Of a stretch of DNA of 64,000 nt, positions 27,448 through 36,527 are shown piece after piece. How positions within the stretch are numbered: the first letter of the stretch is position 1; each line of letters opens with the position of its first letter. This DNA comes from Lachnospiraceae bacterium (GTDB taxonomy: Bacteria; Bacillota; Clostridia; Lachnospirales; Lachnospiraceae), in the NCBI GenBank assembly GCA_016287675.1, contig JAEFAR010000002.1, forward strand, positions 121,664 through 185,663, written 5' to 3'. The notes below the pieces were generated by a model, which saw only the letters and a list, made by a program, of their open reading frames with translations, was not told where the DNA came from and ran no database searches. The position numbers and the translations under genes are program-made.

Positions 27448-28758
27448 TTATCTTCCTATCAATCTTGCAATATCATTAAAGAAAACAAACACCATAAGGA
27501 GCATCAGCAGAATAAATCCCGCCAGATTGACTATGCCTTCCACTTTACGGTTAAGAGGTCTGCGTGCAATGGCTTCCACTATCAGGAAAAGGAATTTTCC
27601 GCCATCCAGTGCGGGTATGGGAAGAAGGTTCATTACACCCAGGTTGGCCGACAGAAGAATGGAGATGTACATCATCTGAAGCACCACGTCAAGTGCGCTG
27701 CCCTGAGCCTTTGTTTCCTCATAGGATTCTCCGATCATGTCAACGATAGCTACCGCACCGCCCACATCATCCTTTGAAAGCTGTCCCGAGATCAAAAGTC
27801 CGAGATTCTTTACTGTCGTTACGATCCAGTACTTAACCTCAACAAAGCTGTACTTAACGACCTCAAATGCATTGGCTTTTACACGGTAGAGGTTGTAATC
27901 AAATCCCAGTGAATAATTCTCGGACAAAAATTTCGGAGTGACCTCAAATGTCATGAGCTGTCGATCTCTGTCGATCACCATAATGACCGTTTCTCCGCTC
28001 AGAGGATCCGAAGTAAAGTATTGGTTAAGCTGCTTGCCCGAAGAGATCTTCTTCCCGTTCACTTCCACGATAATGTCTCCGGCTTTTATGCCTGCTTCTT
28101 CCATGGGATATCCGGGTTCGATCTTTTCTATGGATGCGGGATTGTCCGAATTGTTGTAAGTGAATCCCAAAAGATACTTTTTGAACTTAACGGGATTGAC
28201 AACCGCTTCCCCTCTTTCTCCGTCTCTTTCATAGGTAATTGTTATACTTTCTGACGAGATCCCTTCATAAAAGAAATAGGAATCAACTTCTCGTCCGATG
28301 GAGACCTTTTTACCGTTGATGGCTTTGATCACATCTCCTTTTTCAAGTCCCGCTGCATCTGCCGAAGAGTTTTTGGAGACGGATGTGATCTCAGCAGGGT
28401 CATAACCTGCAAAACCTGTAACAAAAAGAGCAAAAACAAAGGCCAGAAGGAAATTAAAAAACGGACCTGCCAGGATCACGGACATTCTTTGCCAGACACT
28501 TTTTGAATAAAAAGTTCCTTCCGTAACCGTTCTTTCTTCATCCAGATCATCTTCCCCAAGCATCTGACATGCACCACCGAAGGGCAGAAGCTTTAACGAA
28601 TACTTCGTTCCGCCGAATTCCTTGCCTATGATCGTAGGACCCAGTCCGACGGAAAATTCCACGACTTTGATGCCGTTTTTCTTTGCCAGGAGCAAATGGC
28701 CCATTTCATGGAAGATGATGATTAAAGAAAATATCAAAAGTGCAACAACTATTTTCAT
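27448..28758 (-). CDS. rseP: Site-2 protease RseP (intramembrane metalloprotease)
   Basis: Cleaves membrane-embedded substrates such as anti-sigma factors. The zinc motif HEMGH lies at the N-terminus in IIFHEMGHLLLAKK; the third zinc ligand region is NLLPIPALDGGK near residue 375. Between them are two PDZ domains (about 125-185 and 205-270) and hydrophobic segments near residues 1-20, 95-115, 365-385 and 410-430. The 436-residue length is normal. It sits between dxr and ispG as in many bacteria. Confidence 0.96.
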   Translation of the reverse strand: MKIVVALLIFSLIIIFHEMGHLLLAKKNGIKVVEFSVGLGPTIIGKEFGGTKYSLKLLPFGGACQMLGEDDLDEERTVTEGTFYSKSVWQRMSVILAGPFFNFLLAFVFALFVTGFAGYDPAEITSVSKNSSADAAGLEKGDVIKAINGKKVSIGREVDSYFFYEGISSESITITYERDGERGEAVVNPVKFKKYLLGFTYNNSDNPASIEKIEPGYPMEEAGIKAGDIIVEVNGKKISSGKQLNQYFTSDPLSGETVIMVIDRDRQLMTFEVTPKFLSENYSLGFDYNLYRVKANAFEVVKYSFVEVKYWIVTTVKNLGLLISGQLSKDDVGGAVAIVDMIGESYEETKAQGSALDVVLQMMYISILLSANLGVMNLLPIPALDGGKFLFLIVEAIARRPLNRKVEGIVNLAGFILLMLLMVFVFFNDIARLIGR

Positions 28759-28775
28759 AAGATCTGAGTTCTCCT

Positions 28776-29930
28776 TTAGCGAGTAGAAAAGCCTGAAAGA
28801 TCATGCTTCAATTTGTTTTCAAGTTCAAGGATCTCCGGAAGTGAAGGATTCATTATAAGTTTATGTGAATCCATCGCCTTGGCGATCATTTCCGTAATAT
28901 CAAGATAGCCGATACTGCCCTTCAGAAATTTGTCCACAGCGATCTCATTTACGGCATTGTAAACAGTAGGAAGGCTGCCTCCTGTCCTGATCGCTTCATA
29001 GGCCAGTGAAAGAGCAGGAAAATTCTCATTATCGGGTTTATCGATAACAATGGATGAAAGTTTGCTGAAATCCAGTCTTTCAGCGGTTCTTTCCCTTCTT
29101 TCCGGATAGTATAAAGCATATTGGATGGGAAGCTTCATATCCGGAACACCCATCTGTGCGATAACAGCGCCGTCCGTAAACTCTATCATGGAGTGGATGA
29201 TACTCTGAGGCTGAATAACAACTTCAATATCATCCGGGCCGACATCGAAGAGCCATTTTGCTTCCATGACTTCAAGTCCTTTGTTTACCATTGTAGACGA
29301 ATCGATGGTTATTTTTCTCCCCATGGACCAGTTCGGATGCTTCAGAGCGTCCTCGGGTCTGATGTTCACAAGTTCGCTCCTCTTTTTTCCTCTGAAAGGT
29401 CCTCCCGAAGCCGTGAGCAGGATCTTCGCGGGTCTGTTGCCCTGCGCGCCCTGCAGACACTGGAAAATAGCCGAATGCTCCGAATCCACGGGAAGGATCT
29501 TTACATTTCTCTCTTTTGCCAAAGGCATGATCAGATGACCCGCAGTAACAAGTGTCTCCTTATTGGCCAGAGCAATGTCTTTTCCCGCATTGATCGCTTC
29601 GAGGGTCGGCCGTATGCCGATCATTCCCACAAAAGCCGTAACAACGATGTCGACTTCGTCAAGACATGCACAGGCGATCAGGCCTTCCATTCCCGAAGTC
29701 ACTTCGCATTTTATGCCTTCTTCTTTTAATATGCCAGAAAGTTCCTTGGCCTTTTCCTCAGAATAAACACAGACCATAGCCGGAGAAAACTCAAGGATCT
29801 GCTTGTGCAGCAACTCAATATTTGAATTGACCGCCAAAGCGGACACATTGACATCTCCGTTCTGCCTGATCACATCAAGTGTCTGTGTTCCGATGGAACC
29901 TGTGGAACCCAAAATTGAAACAGATTTCAT
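28776..29930 (-). CDS. dxr: 1-deoxy-D-xylulose-5-phosphate reductoisomerase
   Basis: First committed step of the MEP pathway. GSTGSIGTQTLDVI is the NADPH-binding loop; LANKETLVTAG, PVDSEHSAIFQCLQG, TASGGPFRG and HPNWSMGRKITIDSSTM are the classic Dxr blocks. ATG at 29930 is chosen because GAGGG precedes it and the protein then begins MKSVSILGSTGS; an in-frame TTG 21 nt upstream has no ribosome binding site. 384 residues. A large hairpin (29953-29995) lies between cdsA and this start. Confidence 0.97.
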   Translation of the reverse strand: MKSVSILGSTGSIGTQTLDVIRQNGDVNVSALAVNSNIELLHKQILEFSPAMVCVYSEEKAKELSGILKEEGIKCEVTSGMEGLIACACLDEVDIVVTAFVGMIGIRPTLEAINAGKDIALANKETLVTAGHLIMPLAKERNVKILPVDSEHSAIFQCLQGAQGNRPAKILLTASGGPFRGKKRSELVNIRPEDALKHPNWSMGRKITIDSSTMVNKGLEVMEAKWLFDVGPDDIEVVIQPQSIIHSMIEFTDGAVIAQMGVPDMKLPIQYALYYPERRERTAERLDFSKLSSIVIDKPDNENFPALSLAYEAIRTGGSLPTVYNAVNEIAVDKFLKGSIGYLDITEMIAKAMDSHKLIMNPSLPEILELENKLKHDLSGFSTR

Positions 29931-29952
29931 AATTATACCCTCGTTAAGCAAA

Positions 29953-29995
29953 GCGGCTCATCACATTCCTTTTAAGGGGAATGCACACGAACCGC
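29953..29995 (-). promoter_or_regulatory. Hairpin in the cdsA-dxr gap
   Basis: Minus strand: GCGGTTCGTGTGCATTCC pairs with GGAATGTGATGAGCCGC around a CCTTAAAA loop; 6 perfect pairs at the tip (CATTCC/GGAATG), a partly mismatched middle and GCGG/CCGC at the base. No T-run follows, so it is not an ordinary terminator. It ends about 15 nt before the dxr ribosome binding site. Possible RNA processing or stability site. Confidence 0.6.
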
Positions 29996-30018
29996 CGTCA
30001 GTCTGAAGATCGGATGTT

Positions 30019-30864
30019 TTAATTAAATAACCCCGCAAGATAATAAACCAACGGAGCCACAAAGATAATGCTGTCGAAACGATCCATTATCCCGCCGTGA
30101 CCGGGGATAAGATGTCCGTAATCCTTGATCCCGAAGTTTCTTTTAAATGCGGAAGCAGCAAGGTCTCCTGTTTGCGAGATCACCGCTCCCACGCCGCAGA
30201 TCACGATAAGCCCCACGTAGTCGATAATATTAATGTCAAAGCATATATCGAGCACGAGTTTGTATATCACACCGATCAATATGCTTGAAACCAGACCGCC
30301 TATACAGCCTTCTATGGATTTCTTCGGAGAAAGCTTGGGGAATGCTTTGTGCTTTCCGATGGCTATGCCCGTAAGATAGGCACCGGAATCGGATATCCAG
30401 GAACAGATAAAGATCAGCCAGACAAGAAAAGCGCCGTTCTTCTCGATCATTCTGGTCTGATAAATGTAGGAAAGACCGAGCCCCACATAAATCAGTCCCG
30501 AAAAAGCCATCAAAACCTGATCTGCAGAGTACTTCGGATACATGATGACCATACATGTGAACAATACGATCAAAAATACCATAAACAACGGAACCATAAG
30601 ATCCGTTCTGTTAAAGTACACGCAAGCGTAAAGTGCACCGAGAGCGACATAAGAAATTACAGCGATCATTGATCTGTGTACCTTTGCGACTCTCATGAAT
30701 TCCATCATACCGATCGCGGAGATCAAAAGATTAATGCCAAATAGCGCCCAGCCTCCGGGAATGATCGTTGCAAAAGCAATGAGCGTAAGGATCGCACCGC
30801 TTCTGACTCTGATAAAAAGGGTCCTGCGTTTTTCTTTTTTTTCATCATTGTAATTATCGGACAT
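30019..30864 (-). CDS. cdsA: Phosphatidate cytidylyltransferase
   Basis: Makes CDP-diacylglycerol, substrate of PgsA (51924-52457). Polytopic membrane protein of 281 residues with about seven or eight hydrophobic segments. The C-terminal signature is visible: AFKRNFGIKDYGHLIPGHGG followed by MDRFD. The N-terminus is a short charged stretch. It overlaps the uppS stop by one base. Confidence 0.97.
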   Translation of the reverse strand: MSDNYNDEKKEKRRTLFIRVRSGAILTLIAFATIIPGGWALFGINLLISAIGMMEFMRVAKVHRSMIAVISYVALGALYACVYFNRTDLMVPLFMVFLIVLFTCMVIMYPKYSADQVLMAFSGLIYVGLGLSYIYQTRMIEKNGAFLVWLIFICSWISDSGAYLTGIAIGKHKAFPKLSPKKSIEGCIGGLVSSILIGVIYKLVLDICFDINIIDYVGLIVICGVGAVISQTGDLAASAFKRNFGIKDYGHLIPGHGGIMDRFDSIIFVAPLVYYLAGLFN

Positions 30865-31589
30865 TATTCCTTGACTCCTCCGTATCTTCTGTCTCTGGTG
30901 CCGTAGTATTCAATGGCCTGAAGCAGATCTTTCTTCCCGAAATCGGGCCACAGTACCTGCGGGAAATAGAACTCCGTATAAGCTAATTCCCAGAGCAGAA
31001 AGTTTGACAGCCTTTGTTCGCCGCTGGTCCTTATCAAAAGATCGGGAGCCGGAATGCCCGCCGTATCAAGCATGCTTTCGAAAGATCCTTCGTTTATTTC
31101 GGAAGGATCAAGTTCATTTGCCTTAACCTTCTCGGCTATTTTTCTTGCGGCACGCACTATCTCGTCTCTGCCGCCGTAGTTTATCGCGATCTGAAATCTG
31201 AGTCCGGTGTAATCCTTGGATTCTTCTTCCGTTAGTCTGATCTTTTCGACGATATCCGGAGCAAGTCCCGATCTGTCGCCTATTACTCTGACTTTCATAT
31301 TGTTCTTTTTGGCATTTGCGAGGCTGTCGCTCAGGTAATCCCTGAGAAGATTCATGAGCATGTTCACTTCTTCCTCGGATCTTGACCAATTTTCGGTTGA
31401 AAAAGCATAAAGCGTGAGATATTTTACCCCAGCATTCCATGCTTCCCTGCATACCGTTTCCACGGCCTTTGCACCTGCCCTGTGCCCTGCGGTCCTGGGC
31501 AAACCTCTTTTCTTTGCCCATCTCCCGTTACCGTCGAGAATGATGGCTATATGATTTGGAACCTTTGTATTTTCAAGCTTTTCGGCCAT
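30864..31589 (-). CDS. uppS: Undecaprenyl diphosphate synthase
   Basis: Builds the C55 lipid carrier for peptidoglycan. IILDGNGRWAKKRGLPR, GHRAGAKAV, FSTENWSRS and LIRTSGEQRLSNFLLWE are all conserved cis-prenyltransferase motifs. 241 residues, normal. It is the first gene after the promoter at 31640-31668 and leads the uppS-cdsA-dxr-rseP-ispG-polC operon. Confidence 0.98.
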   Translation of the reverse strand: MAEKLENTKVPNHIAIILDGNGRWAKKRGLPRTAGHRAGAKAVETVCREAWNAGVKYLTLYAFSTENWSRSEEEVNMLMNLLRDYLSDSLANAKKNNMKVRVIGDRSGLAPDIVEKIRLTEEESKDYTGLRFQIAINYGGRDEIVRAARKIAEKVKANELDPSEINEGSFESMLDTAGIPAPDLLIRTSGEQRLSNFLLWELAYTEFYFPQVLWPDFGKKDLLQAIEYYGTRDRRYGGVKE

Positions 31590-31620
31590 AAAAAATAATC
31601 CTTTTCACAGATATAAGATA

Positions 31621-31659
31621 ATAAAAAACCCACCTGTTCATTATAGGACAAGTGGGGTT
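31621..31659 (-). terminator. Terminator after frr, containing the uppS promoter
   Basis: Minus strand: AACCCCACTTGT pairs, with one-base bulges, with ACAGGTGGGTT, followed by TTTTTATT. The loop holds the uppS -10 element TATAAT, so the two signals occupy the same DNA. Confidence 0.85.
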
Positions 31660-31668
31660 CTTTTACAA
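31640..31668 (-). promoter_or_regulatory. Promoter for uppS-cdsA-dxr-rseP-ispG-polC
   Basis: TTGTAA (31663-31668), 17 bp, TATAAT (31640-31645). The -10 box is in the loop of the frr terminator, so uppS transcripts should begin inside the descending arm of that hairpin. Confidence 0.8.
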
Positions 31669-31685
31669 CAGAATAAATCGCAAAT

Positions 31686-32240
31686 TTAAACTGTCATTAT
31701 TTCTTTTTCTTTAGCTTCACACATCTTGTCGATCTCGGCAATACGCTTGTCGGTTGCCTTTTGGATATCATCCTCGATGGTCTTTTCTTCATCCTCGGAG
31801 ATTTCGGAATTCTTACCCATTTTCTTGATCAGATCCATGGCATCACGACGGATGTTTCTGACAGCAACTTTTGCATTCTCAGCATTTTTCTTGATATCCT
31901 TGGCAAGAGCTTTTCTGCGCTCTTCCGTAAGTTCGGGAAAAACAAGTCTTATGATCTTGCCGTCATTATTGGGTGTGATACCCAACTCGGAAGCAAGAAT
32001 AGCTTTCTCGATCTCCTTGATCATCTTTGATTCCCAGGGCTGGATCTGGATTATCCTTGCTTCGGGAACCGAAACGTTAGCAACTCCCTGAATGGAAGTA
32101 GGTGTTCCGTAATAATCAACCTTGATCTTATCAAGGAGATGGGGATTGGCACGTCCTGCTCTGATGGAAGCGAAATCTTCCGCAAGAACAGAAATTGTCT
32201 TTTCCATTTTTTCTTCAAAAGGCTTAATCTTATCGTTCAT
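31686..32240 (-). CDS. frr: Ribosome recycling factor
   Basis: With EF-G it splits post-termination ribosomes. [42 protein letters not shown] and the basic [15 protein letters not shown] region are typical; 184 residues. The ATG at 32240 has GGAG 6 nt upstream; an in-frame ATG four codons earlier overlaps that ribosome binding site and is less likely. It follows pyrH by 15 nt, the usual pairing. Confidence 0.97.
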   Translation of the reverse strand: MNDKIKPFEEKMEKTISVLAEDFASIRAGRANPHLLDKIKVDYYGTPTSIQGVANVSVPEARIIQIQPWESKMIKEIEKAILASELGITPNNDGKIIRLVFPELTEERRKALAKDIKKNAENAKVAVRNIRRDAMDLIKKMGKNSEISEDEEKTIEDDIQKATDKRIAEIDKMCEAKEKEIMTV

Positions 32241-32255
32241 ATCATTCTCCATTTT

Positions 32256-32963
32256 TTAATCTGCAGTAATTACCGTTCCGCCGGCCTTACCGGTTGCTGC
32301 ATTTACAATGCCGTCTTTTTCAAGAAGTGAGAATATGAAAAGAGGCATTTTGTTCTCAAGGCAAAGGACGGCAGCAGTCATGTCAATAACCCCGAGTTTG
32401 TTGTCAATGATGGTACTGATGGACATCTTATCAAACTTCTTGGCATTGGGGTTGGTGTTGGGATCGCTGTCATAGACACCGTCCACAGCCTTTGCCATAA
32501 AGATCATATCGCAGTTAAGCTCAATGGCACGAAGGGATGTAGCGGAGTCGGTAGAAAAATAAGGATGTCCTGTACCCCCCGCAAGGAAAACGACTTTACC
32601 GTTTTCGAGATCTTCCACGGCATTATCCTTTGAAAAAAGCTTGGTCATGCTTCCACAGGAGAAAGGTGTGTATATGCTTGTGCTCAATCCGAGGAAACGG
32701 AAAATGTCGCTGACATAGATGCAATTCATTACCGTAGCAAGCATACCGATCTGGTCTGCTTTAACTCTGTCGATGGTCTCGCTTTTTCTTCCGCGCCAGA
32801 AATTGCCGCCGCCGATAACGATAGCCACCTGAACACCGTCTTCTGTAAGTTTTTTAACTTGCTTGCCGACCATGATACAGGTCTCTTCGTCAAAACCTGT
32901 CTTTTTGTCACCCGCAAGAGCTTCTCCGCTGAGTTTTAAAAGTATTCGTTTGTATTTAGCCAT
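32256..32963 (-). CDS. pyrH: UMP kinase
   Basis: Phosphorylates UMP to UDP; amino-acid-kinase fold, hexameric. ILLKLSGEALAG, IVIGGGNFWRG, DQIGMLATVMN and the FLAGGTGHPYFSTDSAT block are diagnostic. 235 residues. The rpsB-tsf genes that usually precede pyrH-frr are absent; a bactofilin gene takes that place, 17 nt upstream. Confidence 0.97.
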   Translation of the reverse strand: MAKYKRILLKLSGEALAGDKKTGFDEETCIMVGKQVKKLTEDGVQVAIVIGGGNFWRGRKSETIDRVKADQIGMLATVMNCIYVSDIFRFLGLSTSIYTPFSCGSMTKLFSKDNAVEDLENGKVVFLAGGTGHPYFSTDSATSLRAIELNCDMIFMAKAVDGVYDSDPNTNPNAKKFDKMSISTIIDNKLGVIDMTAAVLCLENKMPLFIFSLLEKDGIVNAATGKAGGTVITAD

Positions 32964-32980
32964 TTAAAATCAATCCTGTC

Positions 32981-33688
32981 TTATTCAAAAATAGAATCTA
33001 CATCCAGTTCTGCATAGGAAAGTGAGCAGAAACCGTCGAGAACGGCACCGTTGTTCATCTGAACAGACTTAGCCTTGATGTTGCCTTTGATAATGGCGGT
33101 AGAGTCAAGAACAACAGGTCCGTTGACATCAACTTCACCCTTTACGGCACCGGCAAAAACTGCGGAAGACGCAGTGATGTCTCCTATAACGATAGTTCCC
33201 TGGCTGATCTTTACACAGCCTTCACATGTAATGGAGCCGTCAAGTCTGTCAGTATTGACAAAAACTTCCGATGCCATGGAATTACCCGTAACCTTACCGG
33301 AAATCGTAAGCTTACCGAGGCATTCGATGTCGCCGTTGATAGTACCCATTACATCAAGGGAGCAGTCGGAAATGATAGAGCCGTTGATAGTTGTTCCCTT
33401 AGTGATAAGAGTAACCTGAGTCTCATCTGTTGCACCTGATTCTCTGGCCTCTTTTGCACGTCTCTCGGCTACATCGGGAACAGGTCTTGTGCTCTCTGCC
33501 TTATCGTTCTTTTTCTTCTTGTCATCCTTAGGCTTTTCTGCATCGGAATCCTCTAAGATAGACTCAAGGAGTTCTGTGTCGATATCGGCCGCATCAACTT
33601 CTTCATCCTGAACATCAAAAAGATTGTTTTCGGATACCTCGTTGTTTTCATTGCCAAGCTGGTTCTTTGCATCATTAAATAAGCCCAT
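32981..33688 (-). CDS. Bactofilin-type polymer-forming protein
   Basis: Bactofilins (DUF583) assemble into filaments that organise cell-envelope sites. The C-terminal half, about residues 95-225, shows the repeating hydrophobic/glycine pattern of the right-handed beta-helix (KGTTINGSIISDCSLDVMG, INGDIECLGKLTISGKVTG). The first 90 residues are acidic then lysine-rich and probably disordered. 235 residues. It has its own promoter and leads the bactofilin-pyrH-frr operon. What it organises here is unknown. Confidence 0.92.
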   Translation of the reverse strand: MGLFNDAKNQLGNENNEVSENNLFDVQDEEVDAADIDTELLESILEDSDAEKPKDDKKKKNDKAESTRPVPDVAERRAKEARESGATDETQVTLITKGTTINGSIISDCSLDVMGTINGDIECLGKLTISGKVTGNSMASEVFVNTDRLDGSITCEGCVKISQGTIVIGDITASSAVFAGAVKGEVDVNGPVVLDSTAIIKGNIKAKSVQMNNGAVLDGFCSLSYAELDVDSIFE

Positions 33689-33796
33689 AGATACCTCCCG
33701 TATTTTTTATGGTCTGATGTTCTAAACAAAAGTCTCAGAATGCATTCTCTTTGTTCACATTCCCAAGATGCTTTCCTTTTATCATCAATATAATGT

Positions 33797-33825
33797 ATCA
33801 TAGCACATTATGCTTCATTTGCAAA
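33797..33825 (-). promoter_or_regulatory. Promoter for bactofilin-pyrH-frr
   Basis: TTTGCA (33820-33825), 17 bp, TATGAT (33797-33802); TTGCAA shifted by one base gives a 16-bp spacer. It directly abuts the T-run of the oadA terminator. The leader is about 100 nt long. Confidence 0.7.
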
Positions 33826-33828
33826 CAA

Positions 33829-33862
33829 AAAATTTAACGGGCGGGATTATTCCCGCCCGTTA
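33829..33862 (-). terminator. Terminator after oadA
   Basis: Minus strand: 12-bp perfect stem TAACGGGCGGGA/TCCCGCCCGTTA, 4-nt loop, then AATTTTTTG. The strongest terminator in the window; it ends the oad operon. Confidence 0.95.
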
Positions 33863-33881
33863 TTATATCTAAAATTAATTT

Positions 33882-35330
33882 TTATTTGAATGCATCTGCT
33901 GCAACAGTAACATTCAATGTTCTGTCATTTCCTTCGGGAGCTGAAGGCTTTTTATCGAAGTCAGGATTCTCCTGCTTTGCCTTACGATACTTAAAGAACT
34001 CTGTTGCTACCTGAGGGAACAATGCGTAAGAAAGAACATCTTCATCCTGCTGGATCCATTCCTTGCACTCCTCACGGAACTTGTCCAGCTGAGGAGGAAT
34101 CAGATCTGCGGGACGGCATGTGATGGGCTCTGCATCTCCGATAGCCTTCTTCTGTACTTCTTTGTTGAAAGGCTTTACTGTTCTTCCGAATTCACCGGCC
34201 AGGATCTTCTTGGACTCCTTGGTGATCATCTTGTAACGCTCTCCTGAAAGAACATTGAGAACAGCCTGAGTACCTACGATCTGGGAAGAAGGAGTTACAA
34301 GAGGCGGCTCACCGAAATCCTTTCTTACGTTGGGGATCTCCTTAAGAACTGCTTCATACTTGTCTTCAGCATGAGCTTCCTTGAGCTGTGAAACAAGGTT
34401 TGAAAGCATTCCGCCGGGTACCTGGTAAAGGAGTGTCTTGATGTTAACACCCAGAACCTTGGGATTAAGAAGGCCTTCCTTAAGTACTTCCTCTCTGTAA
34501 GGTCTGAAGTAATCAGCGATCTCGGCAAGGAGATTCTGATCGTATCCTGTGTCATAAGGAGTTCCCTTAAATGTCTCAACCATTACTTCAGTAGCGGGCT
34601 GTGAAGTACCCATGGAAAGAGGGCTCATTGCGCAGTCGATAACATCGGCACCTGCTTCAACGGCCTTAAGGTAGGTCATGGAAGCAACACCGGATGTGTA
34701 ATGGGTGTGCATCTGCAGCGGGATCTTGGAACCGTTCTTAAGAGCTGTAACAAGCTCTGTTGCGGTATAAGGAACAAGAAGTCCTGCCATATCCTTGATA
34801 CAGATGGAATCTGCACCCAATTCCTCGATGGACTTTGCCATCTTCTCCCAGTACTCAAGTGTATATGCTTCACCGAGGGTGTAGGAAAGAGCGATCTGTG
34901 CATGAGCTCCTTCCTTCTTTGCTGCCTTAACTGCAGTTTCAAGGTTACGAAGATCGTTAAAGCAGTCAAAGATCCTGATGATGTCGATACCGTTTGCAAC
35001 GGACTTCTGAACGAAGTACTCTACAACATCATCCGAATAGTGATTGTATCCGAGGATGTTCTGACCGCGGAAAAGCATCTGGAGCTTTGAATGAGGCAGT
35101 CCTTTTCTTAAGGCTCTCAGTCTGTCCCAGGGATCTTCCTTAAGGAATCTGAGGCATGCATCAAAGGTTGCACCGCCCCAGCATTCGATGGAGTGATAGC
35201 CGACTTTGTCCATTTTGTCCAAAATAGGGAGCATTTCGGAAGTGGGCATTCTGGTAGCGATCAGGGACTGATGTGCGTCACGAAGTATAGTTTCGGTAAT
35301 ACCGATAGGTTTCTTTTTAATATCAGCCAT
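33882..35330 (-). CDS. oadA: Oxaloacetate decarboxylase alpha subunit (carboxyltransferase)
   Basis: Transfers the carboxyl group of oxaloacetate to biotin, releasing pyruvate; part of the Na+-pumping membrane complex. ITETILRDAHQSLIATRM is the HMGL-like TIM-barrel start, QMHTHYTSG carries the metal-binding histidines, and the post-transcarboxylase domain follows. At 482 residues it lacks the C-terminal biotin domain, which is a separate gene (36528-36875). Pyruvate carboxylase subunit B is a close relative, but the oadB and oadG neighbours favour a decarboxylase pump. Confidence 0.93.
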   Translation of the reverse strand: MADIKKKPIGITETILRDAHQSLIATRMPTSEMLPILDKMDKVGYHSIECWGGATFDACLRFLKEDPWDRLRALRKGLPHSKLQMLFRGQNILGYNHYSDDVVEYFVQKSVANGIDIIRIFDCFNDLRNLETAVKAAKKEGAHAQIALSYTLGEAYTLEYWEKMAKSIEELGADSICIKDMAGLLVPYTATELVTALKNGSKIPLQMHTHYTSGVASMTYLKAVEAGADVIDCAMSPLSMGTSQPATEVMVETFKGTPYDTGYDQNLLAEIADYFRPYREEVLKEGLLNPKVLGVNIKTLLYQVPGGMLSNLVSQLKEAHAEDKYEAVLKEIPNVRKDFGEPPLVTPSSQIVGTQAVLNVLSGERYKMITKESKKILAGEFGRTVKPFNKEVQKKAIGDAEPITCRPADLIPPQLDKFREECKEWIQQDEDVLSYALFPQVATEFFKYRKAKQENPDFDKKPSAPEGNDRTLNVTVAADAFK

Positions 35331-35352
35331 AATTTTGTACCCTTTCTATTGA

Positions 35353-36510
35353 TCAAACTCCGAAGATAGCCATAAATACGCCTGCTGCCACCGCTGTTCC
35401 GATAACTCCGGCAACATTGGGTCCCATAGCATGCATAAGAAGGAAGTTTGTGGGATCCTCCTGTGCACCGACCTTCTGAGAAACTCTGGCCGCCATCGGA
35501 ACTGCAGAAACACCTGCGGAACCGATCAAAGGATTGATCTTACCATGTGTGAGCTTGCACATGAGTTTCCCGAGAAGAACACCGCCTGTTGTGCCGAAGG
35601 CAAAAGCAACAAGTCCGAGAACAACGATCTTGATGGTCGTCCACTGAAGGAAATTCTCTGCACTGGTGGATGCACCTACCGATGTACCGAGCATGATAAC
35701 AACGATGTACATAAGTGCGTTCTGAGCGGTTTCCGAAAGTTGCTTTGTAACTCCGCATTCCTTGAAAAGGTTACCCAGCATGAGCATACCCACAAGAGGA
35801 GCTGTGGAAGGAAGCAGGAAGCAAACTACCACGGTAACGATGATAGGGAAAAGGATCTTTTCAAGCTTGGAAACGGGACGAAGCTGCTCCATCTTGATCT
35901 TTCTCTCTTCCTTTGTTGTAAGGGCCTTCATAATAGGAGGCTGAATAATGGGAACAAGAGACATGTAGCTGTAAGCCGCTACTGCAATGGGTCCCATAAG
36001 GTCTGTCTGTCCCAGCTTACCTGCAAGGAAAATGGAAGTAGGACCGTCAGCTCCTCCGATGATGGAGATAGCTGCTGCTGCTTCTCCGTTAAAGCCCAAA
36101 AGAATGGCAAGAAGGTAAGCAACAAAGATACCAAGCTGAGCTGCGGCACCGAGAAGGAAACTTCTGGGGTTTGCTATCAGGGGACCGAAGTCTGTGGAAG
36201 CACCTACACCGAGGAAGATCAGTGAAGGGAAGATGGACCACTCATCCAGCTTGAAGAAGTAGTAAAGCAGACCGCCGGCTGACTCTATGCCCGTATTGGG
36301 ATCCACGGAAGGCGCAGCCATGATCTGGGGATAAATGTTAACAAGAAGCATACCGAAAGCGATCGGTACGAGAAGTAAGGGTTCAAATTTCCACTTTATA
36401 CCAAGGTATAAGAAAATCAGAGCCACAAGGATCATGACATAATTGCCCCAGTAAAGGTTGGCAAATCCTGTCTGCTCCCATAAGTTCATTAAGGTCTCAC
36501 CAATATTCAT
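35353..36510 (-). CDS. oadB: Na+-transporting decarboxylase beta subunit
   Basis: Integral membrane subunit that decarboxylates carboxybiotin and pumps sodium outward. Many hydrophobic segments; the signature SIIGGADGPTSIFLAGKL includes the conserved aspartate implicated in Na+ binding, and NPLIGSAGVSAVPMAARV and MHAMGPNVAGVIG are also conserved. 385 residues. The beta subunits of oxaloacetate, methylmalonyl-CoA and glutaconyl-CoA decarboxylases are alike; the alpha subunit next door identifies the substrate. Confidence 0.95.
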   Translation of the reverse strand: MNIGETLMNLWEQTGFANLYWGNYVMILVALIFLYLGIKWKFEPLLLVPIAFGMLLVNIYPQIMAAPSVDPNTGIESAGGLLYYFFKLDEWSIFPSLIFLGVGASTDFGPLIANPRSFLLGAAAQLGIFVAYLLAILLGFNGEAAAAISIIGGADGPTSIFLAGKLGQTDLMGPIAVAAYSYMSLVPIIQPPIMKALTTKEERKIKMEQLRPVSKLEKILFPIIVTVVVCFLLPSTAPLVGMLMLGNLFKECGVTKQLSETAQNALMYIVVIMLGTSVGASTSAENFLQWTTIKIVVLGLVAFAFGTTGGVLLGKLMCKLTHGKINPLIGSAGVSAVPMAARVSQKVGAQEDPTNFLLMHAMGPNVAGVIGTAVAAGVFMAIFGV

Positions 36511-36527
36511 GAAGATTACCCCTTTTC

